From positions 310,001 through 374,000 of the forward strand of contig OU452206.1 in the NCBI GenBank assembly GCA_911728435.2: DNA of 64,000 bases. Reading direction: 5' to 3'. The DNA is from Apoderus coryli. Its lineage: Eukaryota; Arthropoda; Insecta; Coleoptera; Attelabidae. The stretch's first letter is position 1. Every line of letters begins with the position of its first letter. Shown in pieces: positions 24,301-36,006 of the stretch. A program made the position numbers and the translations under genes. The notes under the pieces are model-generated. The model did no database searches. It was not told the origin of the DNA and saw only the letters and a list, made by a program, of their open reading frames with translations.

Positions 24301-27300
24301 ATCTATTCGATGATGCTTTTTAAAAACACGAAACGTCGTAGTGAAAATTGGTAAACGTTATCTTTTTCTCCTCAAAAAGTAACAATGAGGAAGTGCTTTC
24401 CATTTTTTATATCTGCAAAAATAATGCCAGAAAAAAATAAAAATTGTAAAAAATTGTTTTTTCCAAAACTCTCGAAAACAGCTTAAGTTAGTTTAATTTT
24501 GAAAACACCATTTAAAGGGTGTTTAAATTGAACAACTTTTCTCTAATTGAACCGACATTGTAACTCAACAATAAAAAATTCAGGGCTGTATTTAAAAAAA
24601 TCTATTTGATGATGCTTTTTAAAAACACGAAACGTCGTAGTGAAAATTGGTAAACGTTATCTTTTTCTCCTCAAAAAGTAACAATGAGGAAGTGCTTTCC
24701 ATTTTTTATATCTGCAAAAATAATGCCAGAAAAAAATAAAAATTGTAAAAAATTGTTTTTTCAAAGACTCTCGAAAACAGCTTAAGTTAGTTTAATTTTG
24801 AAAACACCATTTAAAGGGTGTTTAAATTGTATAACTTTTCTCTAATTGAATTGACATTGTAACTCAACAATAAAAAATTCAGGGCTGTATTTAAAAAAAT
24901 CTATTCGATGATGCTTTTTAAAAACACGAAACGTCGTAGTGAAAATTGGTAAACGTTATCTTTTTCTCCTCAAAAAGTAACAATGAGGAAGTGCTTTCCA
25001 TTTTTTATATCTGCAAAAATAATGCCAGAAAAAAATAAAAATTGTAAAAAATTGTTTTTTCAAAGACTCTCGAAAACAGCTTAAGTTAGTTTAATTTTGA
25101 AAACACCATTTAAAGGGTGTTTAAATTGTATAACTTTTCTCTAATTGAATTGACATTGTAACTCAACAATAAAAAATTCAGGGCTGTATTTAAAAAAATC
25201 TATTCGATGATGCTTTTTAAAAACACGAAACGTCGTAGTGAAAATTGGTAAACGTTATCTTTTTCTCCTCAAAAAGTAACAATGAGGAAGTGCTTTCCAT
25301 TTTTTATATCTGCAAAAATAATGCCAGAAAAAAATAAAAATTGTAAAAAATTGTTTTTTCCAAAACTCTCGAAAACAGCTTAAGTTAGTTTAATTTTGAA
25401 AACACCATTTAAAGGGTGTTTAAATTGAACAACTTTTCTCTAATTGAACCGACATTGTAACTCAACAATAAAAAATTCAGGGCTGTATTTAAAAAAATCT
25501 ATTTGATGATGCTTTTTAAAAACACGAAACGTCGTAGTGAAAATTGGTAAACGTTATCTTTTTCTCCTCAAAAAGTAACAATGAGGAAGTGCTTTCCATT
25601 TTTTATATCTGCAAAAATAATGCCAGAAAAAAATAAAAATTGTAAAAAATTGTTTTTTCAAAGACTCTCGAAAACAGCTTAAGTTAGTTTAATTTTGAAA
25701 ACACCATTTAAAGGGTGTTTAAATTGTATAACTTTTCTCTAATTGAACCGACATTGTAACTCAACAATAAAAAATTCAGGGCTGTATTTAAAAAAATCTA
25801 TTCGATGATGCTTTTTAAAAACACGAAACGTCGTAGTGAAAATTGGTAAACGTTATCTTTTTCTCCTCAAAAAGTAACAATGAGGAAGTGCTTTCCATTT
25901 TTTATATCTGCAAAAATAATGCCAGAAAAAAATAAAAATTGTAAAAAATTGTTTTTTCAAAAACTCTCGAAAACAGCTTAAGTTAGTTTAATTTTGAAAA
26001 CACCATTTAAAGGGTGTTTAAATTGAACAACTTTTCTCTAATTGAACCGACATTGTAACTCAACAATAAAAAATTCAGGGCTGTATTTAAAAAAATCTAT
26101 TTGATGATGCTTTTTAAAAACACGAAACGTCGTAGTGAAAATTGGTAAACGTTATCTTTTTCTCCTCAAAAAGTAACAATGAGGAAGTGCTTTCCATTTT
26201 TTATATCTGCAAAAATAATGCCAGAAAAAAATAAAAATTGTAAAAAATTGTTTTTTCAAAAACTCTCGAAAACAGCTTAAGTTAGTTTAATTTTGAAAAC
26301 ACCATTTAAAGGGTGTTTAAATTGAACAACTTTTCTCTAATTGAACCGACATTGTAACTCAACAATAAAAAATTCAGGGCTGTATTTAAAAAAATCTATT
26401 CGATGATGCTTTTTAAAAACACGAAACGTCGTAGTGAAAATTGGTAAACGTTTCTTTTTCTCCTCAAAAAGTAACAATGAGGAAGTGCTTTCCATTTTTT
26501 ATATCTGCAAAAATAATGCCAGAAAAAAATAAAAATTGTAAAAAATTGTTTTTTCAAAAACTCTCGAAAACAGCTTAAGTTAGTTTAATTTTGAAAACAC
26601 CATTTAAAGGGTGTTTAAATTGAACAACTTTTCTCTAATTGAACCGACATCGTAACTCAACAATAAAAAATTCAGGGCTGTATTTAAAAAAATCTATTCG
26701 ATGATGCTTTTTAAAAACACGAAACGTCGTAGTGAAAATTGGTAAACGTTATCTTTTTCTCCTCAAAAAGTAACAATGAGGAAGTGCTTTCCATTTTTTA
26801 TATCTGCAAAAATAATGCCAGAAAAAAATAAAAATTGTAAAAAATTGTTTTTTCCAAAACTCTCGAAAACAGCTTAAGTTAGTTTAATTTTGAAAACACC
26901 ATTTAAAGGGTGTTTAAATTGAACAACTTTTCTCTAATTGAACCGACATTGTAACTCAACAATAAAAAATTCAGGGCTGTATTTAAAAAAATCTATTTGA
27001 TGATGCTTTTTAAAAACACGAAACGTCGTAGTGAAAATTGGTAAACGTTATCTTTTTCTCCTCAAAAAGTAACAATGAGGAAGTGCTTTCCATTTTTTAT
27101 ATCTGCAAAAATAATGCCAGAAAAAAATAAAAATTGTAAAAAATTGTTTTTTCAAAGACTCTCGAAAACAGCTTAAGTTAGTTTAATTTTGAAAACACCA
27201 TTTAAAGGGTGTTTAAATTGTATAACTTTTCTCTAATTGAATTGACATTGTAACTCAACAATAAAAAATTCAGGGCTGTATTTAAAAAAATCTATTCGAT

Positions 27301-28187
27301 GATGCTTTTTAAAAACACGAAACGTCGTAGTGAAAATTGGTAAACGTTATCTTTTTCTCCTCAAAAAGTAACAATGAGGAAGTGCTTTCCATTTTTTATA
27401 TCTGCAAAAATAATGCCAGAAAAAAATAAAAATTGTAAAAAATTGTTTTTTCAAAAACTCTCGAAAACAGCTTAAGTTAGTTTAATTTTGAAAACACCAT
27501 TTAAAGGGTGTTTAAATTGAACAACTTTTCTCTAATTGAACCGACATCGTAACTCAACAATAAAAAATTCAGGGCTGTATTTAAAAAAATCTATTCGATG
27601 ATGCTTTTTAAAAACACGAAACGTCGTAGTGAAAATTGGTAAACGTTATCTTTTTCTCCTCAAAAAGTAACAATGAGGAAGTGCTTTCTATTTTTTATAT
27701 CTGCAAAAATAATGCAAGAAAAAAATAAAAATTGTAAAAAATTGTTTTTTCAAAAACTCTCGAAAACAGCTTAAGTTAGTTTAATTTTGAAAACACCATT
27801 TAAAGGGTGTTTAAATTGAACAACATTTCTCTAATTGAACCGACATTGTAACTCAACAATAAAAAATTCAGGACTGTATTTAAAAAAATCTATTCGATGA
27901 TGCTTTTTAAAAACACGAAACGTCGTAGTGAAAATTGGTAAACGTTATCTTTTTCTCCTCAAAAAGTAACAATGAGGAAGTGCTTTCCATTTTTTTATAT
28001 CTACCAAAATAATGTCAGAAATAAATAAAACCTAAAACCACATAAAATTGTTTTTTCCAAAAATTCGAAAAGGGCTAAAGGTAGTTTACTTTCAAAAGAT
28101 GATTAAATTGTTCAACTTTTCTCTAATTTAATCGACATTGTAACTGCTACCGTTGCCAAGATTCTAATGCTATCCCATTTTTATCTT
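21317..28187. mobile_element. Family F foldback element expanded by satellite B, in intron 2
   Basis: The two edges are inverted copies of about 80 bp. The left, at 21317-21395, has TAGCATTGGAATCTTGGCAA; the right, at 28108-28187, has TTGCCAAGATTCTAATGCTA. Single family F copies elsewhere (9115-9786, 60146-61230) lack the array. I therefore infer that the interior of one copy was tandemly amplified in place. It lies within the 7058-bp intron 2 (21257-28314). Confidence 0.65.
21593..28000. repeat. Satellite B array in H1 (about 298-bp units, about 22 copies)
   Basis: ATTCAGGGCTGTATTT recurs at 21593, 21890, 22188, 22487, 22785 and so on to 27866: 21 intervals averaging 298.7 bp. Each unit holds an ACACC/GGTGT palindrome and an ACACGAAACGTCGTAGTG segment. 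Rare variants recur together, such as the 2-bp-shorter AACGTTTCTTTTTC at about 22563, 24058 and 26449. Spacings of 5 and 8 units show multi-unit block duplications. The edge units are the most diverged. Confidence 0.95.
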
Positions 28188-28314
28188 TTCGAGGAGAATA
28201 ACATAGCGTATAGAAATTTTCACTACGACGCTTTGCTTTCGAATAGTTTTAGAATGTAAGATACCTACAGATTAATACTGATAAAAACTACTAATAAATA
28301 ATGTTATAACATAC

Positions 28315-28581
28315 CATTCACATTATAAAAATTATGTCCACGAGTACCAACTGTGGTGCCTGTACTATTGCTACATGTATTACTGCTACATTTAACAACG
28401 GCATTATTCGTAATAGTAGCACCATCTCCATCTGACTGTGCACTTCCCACAACTGTAGTTACTTCATGATGTGGTTCTGTAGTACTACAACCAGGCACTT
28501 GGCTTTCGCTGGGAGTACCTACTTGTTCTTCAAGTAACTCTGTTGCGGTCAATTGAGTGTTTAAATCAGTGTCAGTTGTTA
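28315..28581 (-). CDS. Helitron Rep-helicase H1, exon 2
   Basis: 89 codons, residues 38-126. The acceptor is GTTTTAG before 28581 and the donor is G|GTATGT after 28315, phase 1 on both sides. The peptide is Ser/Thr-rich and acidic (TATELLEEQVGTPSESQVPG, later NNAVVKCSSNTCSNSTGTTV), likely disordered, with no domain. It is kept in H2 with one change (Ala to Val in the DGDGAT stretch). Confidence 0.7.
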
Positions 28582-28847
28582 CTAAAACATATACATTTGG
28601 AAATTAGGTAGTATTATAGATAAATACAAAACTAAAATGATGTTCCGAAGTCACATACAAAGTAATTTTTATTGGCAATACTTATCCTTATAAAGGCAAA
28701 AAGTTTTAATAGTTCAAAATTGGAATATTTCAAAGATCTAAATGAAATGTGCAAGTTCAAAACGAGAAGAGTGGAACAGAAAATAGAATTATTAGTATTT
28801 ACGTGTTATTGAAATGTACTGAAGTACATAAAATATGAATCACTTAC
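28582..28847 (-). other. Intron 1 of H1 gene
   Basis: 266 bp, GTAAGT donor and TTTTAG acceptor. The same length is seen in H2. No repeats are evident. Confidence 0.65.
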
Positions 28848-28959
28848 CTGCAGTGGACTGGGTATCAGATATCACATTCCCATTTTCCTTTTTGGTAATT
28901 CTACCTCGACTATCGCGTCCCTTTCTTGTAGAAAAATTGGTTTTCTTCCTCCGTGGCAT
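28848..28959 (-). CDS. Helitron Rep-helicase H1, exon 1 (start of protein)
   Basis: 37 codons plus one base. It starts at ATG 28959 with MPRRKKTNFSTRKGRDSRGR, a strongly basic N-terminus of the kind common at the start of insect Helitron proteins, and ends ..DTQSTA before a GTAAGT donor. It is the only ATG that leads in frame, through phase-1 splices, into exons 2-5. The basic stretch may be a nuclear targeting signal (inference). Identical in H2. Confidence 0.75.
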
Positions 28960-30690
28960 ATTCAATATAAAAAAACTATTAACAAAATCGAAATCTTAAT
29001 ATTCACTTTCTATTCAATTGAAACAGAAAATGAACTGGCTTGGCGCCTTTTTTGAGCATCATGATATTCACTTGTTTTTCCAGATAGCTTGATATTGTTC
29101 TAAATGTCAAATGTATGCCTAACAATAAAGCCCTGTTCATAATGGGAAAAAAACATCAAACACTATATACCATATTTCAAAAAATGTCATTCATGTTTCA
29201 AATGGTAAATTGTTGTTCAAGAAATATTTTTCCAATTGTTTACTGGAATAAAATAAAAATTCAAATTACTATTGACGTCATTATAAATAATAAAGTGTCT
29301 ATTTACAGCGACGCGACTAACAGTATTTTTTGACAGATGACAATACATTGACATAGATCAAGATGAGAGTTAGGCAAAATCAAAATAGTATATCAATATT
29401 TTATTTTATAATGGTTTTAATAAACTCTCCAGTAAATTTTGAGGATATTGACATAAAATTGTATTAAGCATAGGTATATTACCACTTACCTCACTTCAAT
29501 TTGTATAGAAAAAATGTACTATTTTTATTAATCAGATGTACTATAATTTGAACAATTGGAATGGAGACAATAACCTCTCCAGGAGTTTTCAACTCGTTTT
29601 TCCACAACTGACTCCTTTATCAGATAAAATTTATGTTCTACAACTCAATTCAGTAGAGCTAGTATGGCATATCCTCACTTCAATTGTGCATATTTATAAA
29701 TTTCATCATTGTCTGTTTGTAAAGACAATGATTTTAAAGAAGAAAAGAACGGAAAGGTTCTTAAGAAAAGGTTTCCGAGATAGCCTGTTTAGTGAATCGT
29801 TCTTTTAAAAGAACTGATATGAAAGCAACCTATAAAAACTCACTGTATAGTTCGTCTATACTGCGAAAGATGGCGCCATTTGATTTCATCTTCTTCTTTT
29901 TTGGTCAATTTTTGGCCCAATTAACTATTTTCACTTCACTATAAAATTAATTGACATAATTAAACAGCCTATAATTTGAATATATGTACAGTTGAAGATA
30001 ATTGGCGATATCCTTCTACTACCTCAGATCCGCTGGTGTGATGTCACCTACCGCTCATATCACTTGCATTGCTATTTCAATGCACTGTGCTTAGCTTCAA
30101 CCACAATATCATTGACTATAAAGCATTATGAAGAGTTTAACTGAACCGATGTGACATGATCACCTACCAACGGAAGGTCCAAATTATTATTAGTTTCGTT
30201 CGTTCATTCGTTCGTTAATGGCCTTCATCAACGGGTATTTAGCCAGTTTCACGTACGTACGAAAGAGTTTTATTTTAATGTCTGTAAATGAGATAAGTGA
30301 GATTTTTGGATCAGAGAAACTCTTGAGAAAAACGACTTGGTAATGTGAATATTTGTGAATATCAGCATGTTTTGTTCAATTATCTCTCATACATCGTTCT
30401 TGTATAAATTCTATTGACAGTTAACCAAGAAATTACCTAATCTCAATATGTTGCATAAGTAAGTAGCTGATCTGAGAATGTAGGCAATGATATTACCAAC
30501 ACTGTTTAGTAGTGTGTTATTTGCGTGATACAGATTCTAACCTCCTTTATTATAGTCACCTGGTGGAAAAAATTATGTAATATTTATAAATAATAATAAA
30601 TAATAGTAAAATGATATAATAATGGTTTATGTGGGAGTTTGGCAACACAGTAAAATAACACAGTTAATATCCTGTTTCCGTGAACAGGGC
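28960..30690. other. 5' non-coding region of H1, upstream of the gene
   Basis: No supported gene. A 90-codon plus-strand frame at 29536-29808 lacks recognisable features. Near 29831-29880 there is a plus-strand TATAAAA, a 6-bp hairpin (GTATAG/CTATAC, 29845-29861) and an AAGATGGCGCC motif like a YY1-type core element. These could mark a promoter, but on the minus strand no clear TATA or initiator stands out. A short TTCG/TTCA microsatellite lies near 30195-30215. Confidence 0.4.
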
Positions 30691-31165
30691 GACATCTTAA
30701 AAAAAGTGTCATTCTTAAGATTTTTGTTGATTTTTCTGGCATTTTTCAAATAATCCTACAAATGTGTTTGGTATGAAAGTGTTTAAAATTATGTGCGCTA
30801 ATAATTACATGTTGTTTTAAAGTGTGACATTGTCTATTTGTTTGTAAAAGTGTAAAAAAACATTCGTTGTGTCACATGATCTAAAATAGACATTTGAAAT
30901 TATTGATTTTCTGCATTTTGTGGTGACGGTGTCGTCCCCTTGAAAGAAAAATGCTGTCATAGATAAGCCTTTTTTATGTTTTTTTGCTTTTTTGCAAATA
31001 ATTTTGTAATTGTTATGTGTATCACAGTGTTGTAAATGTTATGTGCTATATTTAACATGTGTTTTTAAAGAGTGTCATTGTATATTTATTTGGAAAAATG
31101 TAAAAGAACGTTATGTGTGACAGCTGAACTAAATTAGATTTGTCAATTTTAAGGAATATACCAGT
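30691..31165. repeat. Two diverged tandem repeats of about 250 bp
   Basis: The copies begin near 30705 and 30955. They share GTGTTT..AATGTTATGTGC, AGAGTGTCATTGT..ATTT and an ACGTT..GTGTGACA-like end. They are kept in H2 at about 50815-51289. Confidence 0.55.
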
Positions 31166-31352
31166 CGCATTTAAGGTTTGATAGATTAATAAAAATGAAC
31201 GAAAAACGCAATAATTGGGAGTATAGGATATGAAGAAGGCACAGAGGCGTCCCAAATATGCTTGTACGTAACTTTAAAATTGTTTTTGTACCTAAACACA
31301 GAACCAAAACAGGTATTTATTTCAAAGTAATAGCAGTACTTTATAATGCTTT

Positions 31353-31626
31353 TTTCTTGAATTTCCTCGTAGAAAAAGTTATTCACCTCCTTCTCACACT
31401 TTAATTACGTTTCTGTAGATGAAAATTAATTAGAAAAATGCATTATTTTATCAAAGTCCTTGACGTTTGGAAAATAGTAGATGTAAAAGTTTAAAAAAGA
31501 AATTTTCAATATAGGTGCGGCTGCTGTTCGGCCTGACGGCCGAACTTTTGGTTTAGTGGCTCTAAATTGAGCCTTTTTTTCCCAATTTTAGAAAGAAACG
31601 CGAAGATCACTCGTTATTATATATTA
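31353..31626 (-). repeat. Shared Helitron 5' terminal region of H1
   Basis: About 275 bp common to H1, H2, N1 and N2. Identity is high over the first 215 bp, then N and H types differ in the last 50-60 bp before the end. The minus-strand end reads TAATATATAATAACGAGTGA. Confidence 0.8.
31526..31545. other. 5' subterminal GC hairpin of H1
   Basis: The same 8-bp stem and TGAC loop, 81 nt inside the 5' end. Confidence 0.8.
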
Positions 31627-31627
31627 A

Positions 31628-31647
31628 GAAATCCCTTGCGGGATTTC
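31628..31647 (-). other. 3'-terminal hairpin of H2
   Basis: Same stem and TTGC loop as H1. It abuts the 5' end of H1 at 31626. Confidence 0.8.
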
Positions 31648-31689
31648 CCAGTTGGTTTTTGGTAGTTTTATCTATGAAAAAAGTCATTG

Positions 31690-31985
31690 AGAGTTATAAA
31701 AAAAATTGTGATTTTTTTTGATTAGTTTTTTTTTAAATACATTTTTTTATTTTTAAAAAATTATTATATTATATTTGTTTAATTTTTTTTTTGTCATTTT
31801 ATTTGTATTTTTTTCAATTTTGTTTTTAATTTTATTCTAAATTTTTTTTTCTGTTTTTTTTTTTAATTTTATTTTCAATTAATTTTTTGTTTTGTTTTTT
31901 TTTTTAATTTCATTTCTAATAAATTTTTTTTTAAATTTTTTGAATTTTTTTTTATTAGTTTTTTTTTTATTTTTTTTTCTATTTT
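31690..31985. repeat. T-rich low-complexity tract of H2
   Basis: Counterpart of 8036-8340, slightly shorter. Confidence 0.9.
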
Positions 31986-34900
31986 ATTTATACATATACC
32001 TTGTATAAAAATAAATTAAAAGTTTTATGAGCTCAGTCTATCTAAAAATACTGTGAAATTTAAAAAATATACAAAACGCCTCAAATTAAAATTGAAAGTT
32101 TGATTTGTTTTAAATATATATTGGCTAAAATATGGTATATGAATTTTATTTATTCTAAAAATATATAAAAATTTTAATGTTTTAAAAGAGAAATTTAAGT
32201 TGCGTTTTGGAAAAAATATTTAAAATTCTTAGCTAATAAATAGAGATGTTTGAAATTTCTTTATAATTTAAGTGATGTATTTTATTTAAATTACTTCAAT
32301 TTTTAGGTATATGTAGGTGGGAATAAATCAAATATAGATTTCTTAAAAAATTTTAATTATAAAATATATACATTATTGAAATGAATTTTTATGAAACAAT
32401 AATAAATGAATTTGAAATGAAATATATATATATTATATTAGTTGATTAATGCAAAAAAGTGTTGAGATATACATATTTAAAAAAAAAAACATTTGTTTTC
32501 TGAAATAATTAATACATTAAAATAATTTATATTGTACATTTTAAAACTAATATCGTAATTAAGAAAAAAATTGGAATTTAGATTATACTAAACTGAAATG
32601 GTTGTTATTAATTAAAATATAATATTTAATACAAACAAAACGAAATAATAATAATAGTGTATGTAATTAAAACAAAATATTTCACTCAACGAATCTCTGG
32701 AGAGTAGTAATTTCAGGAAAAATTGTTGATCCATACATTTCTGAAAGAATTTATTAAACATTTACAGTGTGTTCCAGATAAATTATTATATTGGAGTCTT
32801 GGAAATGGTGGAATTAAATGTCGAATAAATTAAAGAAAAGTTGTACAATTGATACACCTATTAAATGATGTTATCAAAAGTAAACTAATTTTAGCCGTTT
32901 TTGATAAATTTTGGAAAAACGATTTTTTTGCGATTAGAACTTTCATTTATTTGTGACATTACAGATACAAAAATTGAGAAGCAACTTCCCATTTTTATTT
33001 TTGGACAAAATAAGTGCCGAACTATGGCGATTTTTCTTGAATAATTTAAAATAACAGCTAAAAATACTGAAAACTTGTTTAAACCATTACATGTGATATA
33101 CTACCTATTTTCGAAATGAAAATAACTTTAAATTTAAGAATAAAAAATCCATGGTCGTATTTAAAAAAAACAAATTTAATGATGGTTTTTCAAAAACGAA
33201 ACATAGTAAAATTTTGTAAACACTATATTATTCTCTTCAAAAATTAACAATGAGAAAGTGTTTTTAATTTTTTTATATCTGTAAAAATAATGTCAGAAAT
33301 AACTAAAATTGTCAATTTTTTATTTCATTTTTGTAAACACCATTTAAAAGGTGTTTAAATTGTAAAACTTTTCGCTAGTTTGTAACTCCTACAGTTTCCA
33401 ATATTTCAATGTTATGTTTATTTTGAATGCAGTGTATATGTAAATATAAAATTAGTGAAAATCAATGCAAACAATTTTCAAAATAATAATGAGATCATTG
33501 AAGTTGTGTTTTTTTTTGTAATTATATTATATTTTGAAAGTTTGCAGTATATGTAAAGGAATAAAATTAATGGTATACCTTATAATTTGTTGTTGGAATT
33601 GGGTCCAATTTGTTTGTTATTTAAATGCAAAATATATAAATAACAGAATAATCATAGAAATGTTGTGCTATTATTGTCATAGTTATTCAATGTTTGGCAT
33701 CCTAAAATTTAGAAGCATGTCAATTGGTAAAATTTAATATCGTACAGAACGTAGTGATTTTTTTGAAAATTTAAATGATTACTACTATTACTACTAAAAA
33801 TAGGCATAAGGCAAATTCTTAAATAATAGCAAGTGTTTAGAAAAATTGGTTTATATCTGTATATTTATTTGTGATTTTTAATCATAAAATATAATTTTAT
33901 GTAATGTGGTATAATTGAAATGAGAAAGTAGGTATTAATTTCCGGTATAACTGGAGGTGGTTGAAGTATCATAATATCATAGATTGATAAAAATTGGATT
34001 GCTTTGAGTAAGTATTTAAATTTTCAAAACAATTGTATGTTTAGTATTGCCAAAAACTTCGAATGTAGTATTGATCAACATGTATAATGTGTTGTACCTT
34101 ATTAAATGTTGTTTCATTAATGTTTGTTTGGTAGCTGAAAATACATAAATGAATTAATTTTAAGTTATACAGAATTATTCAAGGAATTCTGGAATTTTAA
34201 CTGTACATACATTTTTGAATTGTGTAGCATGTACAGAGAAGAATTTTTGTATTATATCTGTGATGATATATTGTGTTTTGTTGTGGATATCTTTTTCATT
34301 GAATATGCTTTCTGTACTATGAGTTAACTAAAAACAAATATTGTGGGTATGTTGTAAAAAATCAACAAATGCATTTACCTTGGAATATTAACTGCTGATA
34401 AATTTTGCCATAGTATAATATTTATACAGAATAACATATTGTATTATTTCTATGACGACATGTATTTGTAGTCGATATCTTTTTCATTGAATTTGCTTTG
34501 TGTGGTATGGTTAATTTTGGGAAAAATTGTTGAATACTACTAAAAAACAATATATATTATGAATATGTTGAAAAAAAAATTAAGAAATTTATTACCTTGG
34601 AATTTCAACTGTTCATACATTTTGGAAGGATCTATTATCTACATGGAATAACTTATTGTATTATTTCTATGATGACATATGATGTCGAGGATATCTTCTT
34701 CATTGAATTTGCTTTGTATAGGTATTGATCAAGTTTTGGAAAAATTGGCGAATACTATTAAAAAGCTTTATTATATGTAGGAAAAATTGTGTATATTTAG
34801 TCAAATATTATTACCATATATTATTATGTACTATCCTTTGAAGTCCATTTTACAAATATGTGATTGAATAAGTTGAGTGAAATTAATGAATATATTTTGA

Positions 34901-36006
34901 AAGAACCATACTATATTATTCGTATGTGAATGTAAATTTCGTTTGTTGAATATAATTGCATTTAGATGGTTTTTTACAATATAATAAAATTTAAAACTAA
35001 CTCTAATGTTACAGAATAATTTAATTAACAAATATTGAAAATTTAAGAATCATGTGAAAGTTAAAAACAGTTTTACAAAGATATAAGAATTTTTTTATTA
35101 ACTTTTTTGCATTTCAATTAATTTATTATTGAAATAGAAGAAAAAAATAAAAATTATAATTCTATGGTTGGATGGCAACATTATCAATGTTGATTTTTTG
35201 GTACTTTGAAGCGCCAAAACAATTATAACATAATATTGAAACAGAAAAATACATCCATTTGGTTTTGTCATTTTGTAGATTTTATTTTTTCAAAATAAAT
35301 ATTTTAAACTAGGATTGTCATTCAACCATAGAATTATAATTTCGAAGTTTACAATAATAATATGAAACAATTATTTGAGGAGGACACAAAAGCACAACTC
35401 AATAATGACAACATAATGTATATTAATCAATAGAGGCCCAACTTAATGCTCAACTCAATATTGATATCAAAATGTCAAATGTCAGAAGAGGCGCTAAGTA
35501 TTTTTTTTTGTTAATAAGAGACTGTAAAAAATTTTAGTTATTAGTAGAAAATTGTCTGAGGAGGATTAATGTAAGAGCTCACTCAATAATGGCAACATAA
35601 TGTAACTTAATCAATAGAGGCCCAACTTAATGCTCAACTCAATATTGATATCAAAATGTCAATATGCCAAAAGAGGTGCTTATTATTTTTTTTAATAAGA
35701 GATTGTAGAAAAATCTCAATTATTAGCAAGTTTAAGGTATCCTCAACTCAGATTTTATGGAAAAAGTATCCTCAACTCAAATTTTTACTGTTTATTTATT
35801 CAAATGGTTAAGTCAGTATTGACAACCAAATGTAAACATATCAATAGACGTGCAAACATATTAATGTTGCCAATAAGAGACTAAAAAATCTCAATTATTA
35901 GCTAAATTTATGGAATTCTCAAGCTGAAATAATGATACAAAGAGTATTTCTAAATATCAACAGCGAGATTGCATGTTATTAATGTGATATGACTGGAAAT
36001 ATATAC
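31986..36006. other. 3' non-coding region of H2 (counterpart of 8341-12353)
   Basis: Holds the same items as H1 in the same order: a family F copy (32764-33439), three roughly 210-bp diverged repeats (34174-34784), the MITE-like element (35152-35341), three roughly 180-bp repeats (35371-35914) and polyadenylation motifs at 35791-35800. Only scattered substitutions and short indels separate it from H1. No gene is present. Confidence 0.75.

Larger units (their letters stand above)
7967..31626 (-). mobile_element. Autonomous Helitron copy H1 (23.7 kb)
   Basis: Bounded by a 3'-terminal hairpin at 7969-7988 and a 5' end at 31626, where the 3' hairpin of H2 begins. It encodes one seven-exon Rep-helicase gene on the minus strand (28959 to 12354) with every exon open and all introns GT-AG. 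At 23.7 kb it is large for a Helitron; introns 2 and 4 with their repeats account for nearly 10 kb. The canonical TC start and CTRR end of classical Helitrons are not evident. The terminal hairpin sits right at the 3' end, so it may belong to the Helentron/Helitron2 branch. That placement is an inference. Confidence 0.75.

Noticed and set aside
29536..29808. Possible second Helitron gene on the plus strand (90 codons; 102 in H2)
   Set aside because: Composition and length fit chance, the start differs between copies and no family feature is visible.
7967..31626. Classical Helitron ends (5' TC, 3' CTRR)
   Set aside because: Neither is present at the junctions. The ends were set from the hairpin and cross-copy comparison, and I do not claim the classical ends.
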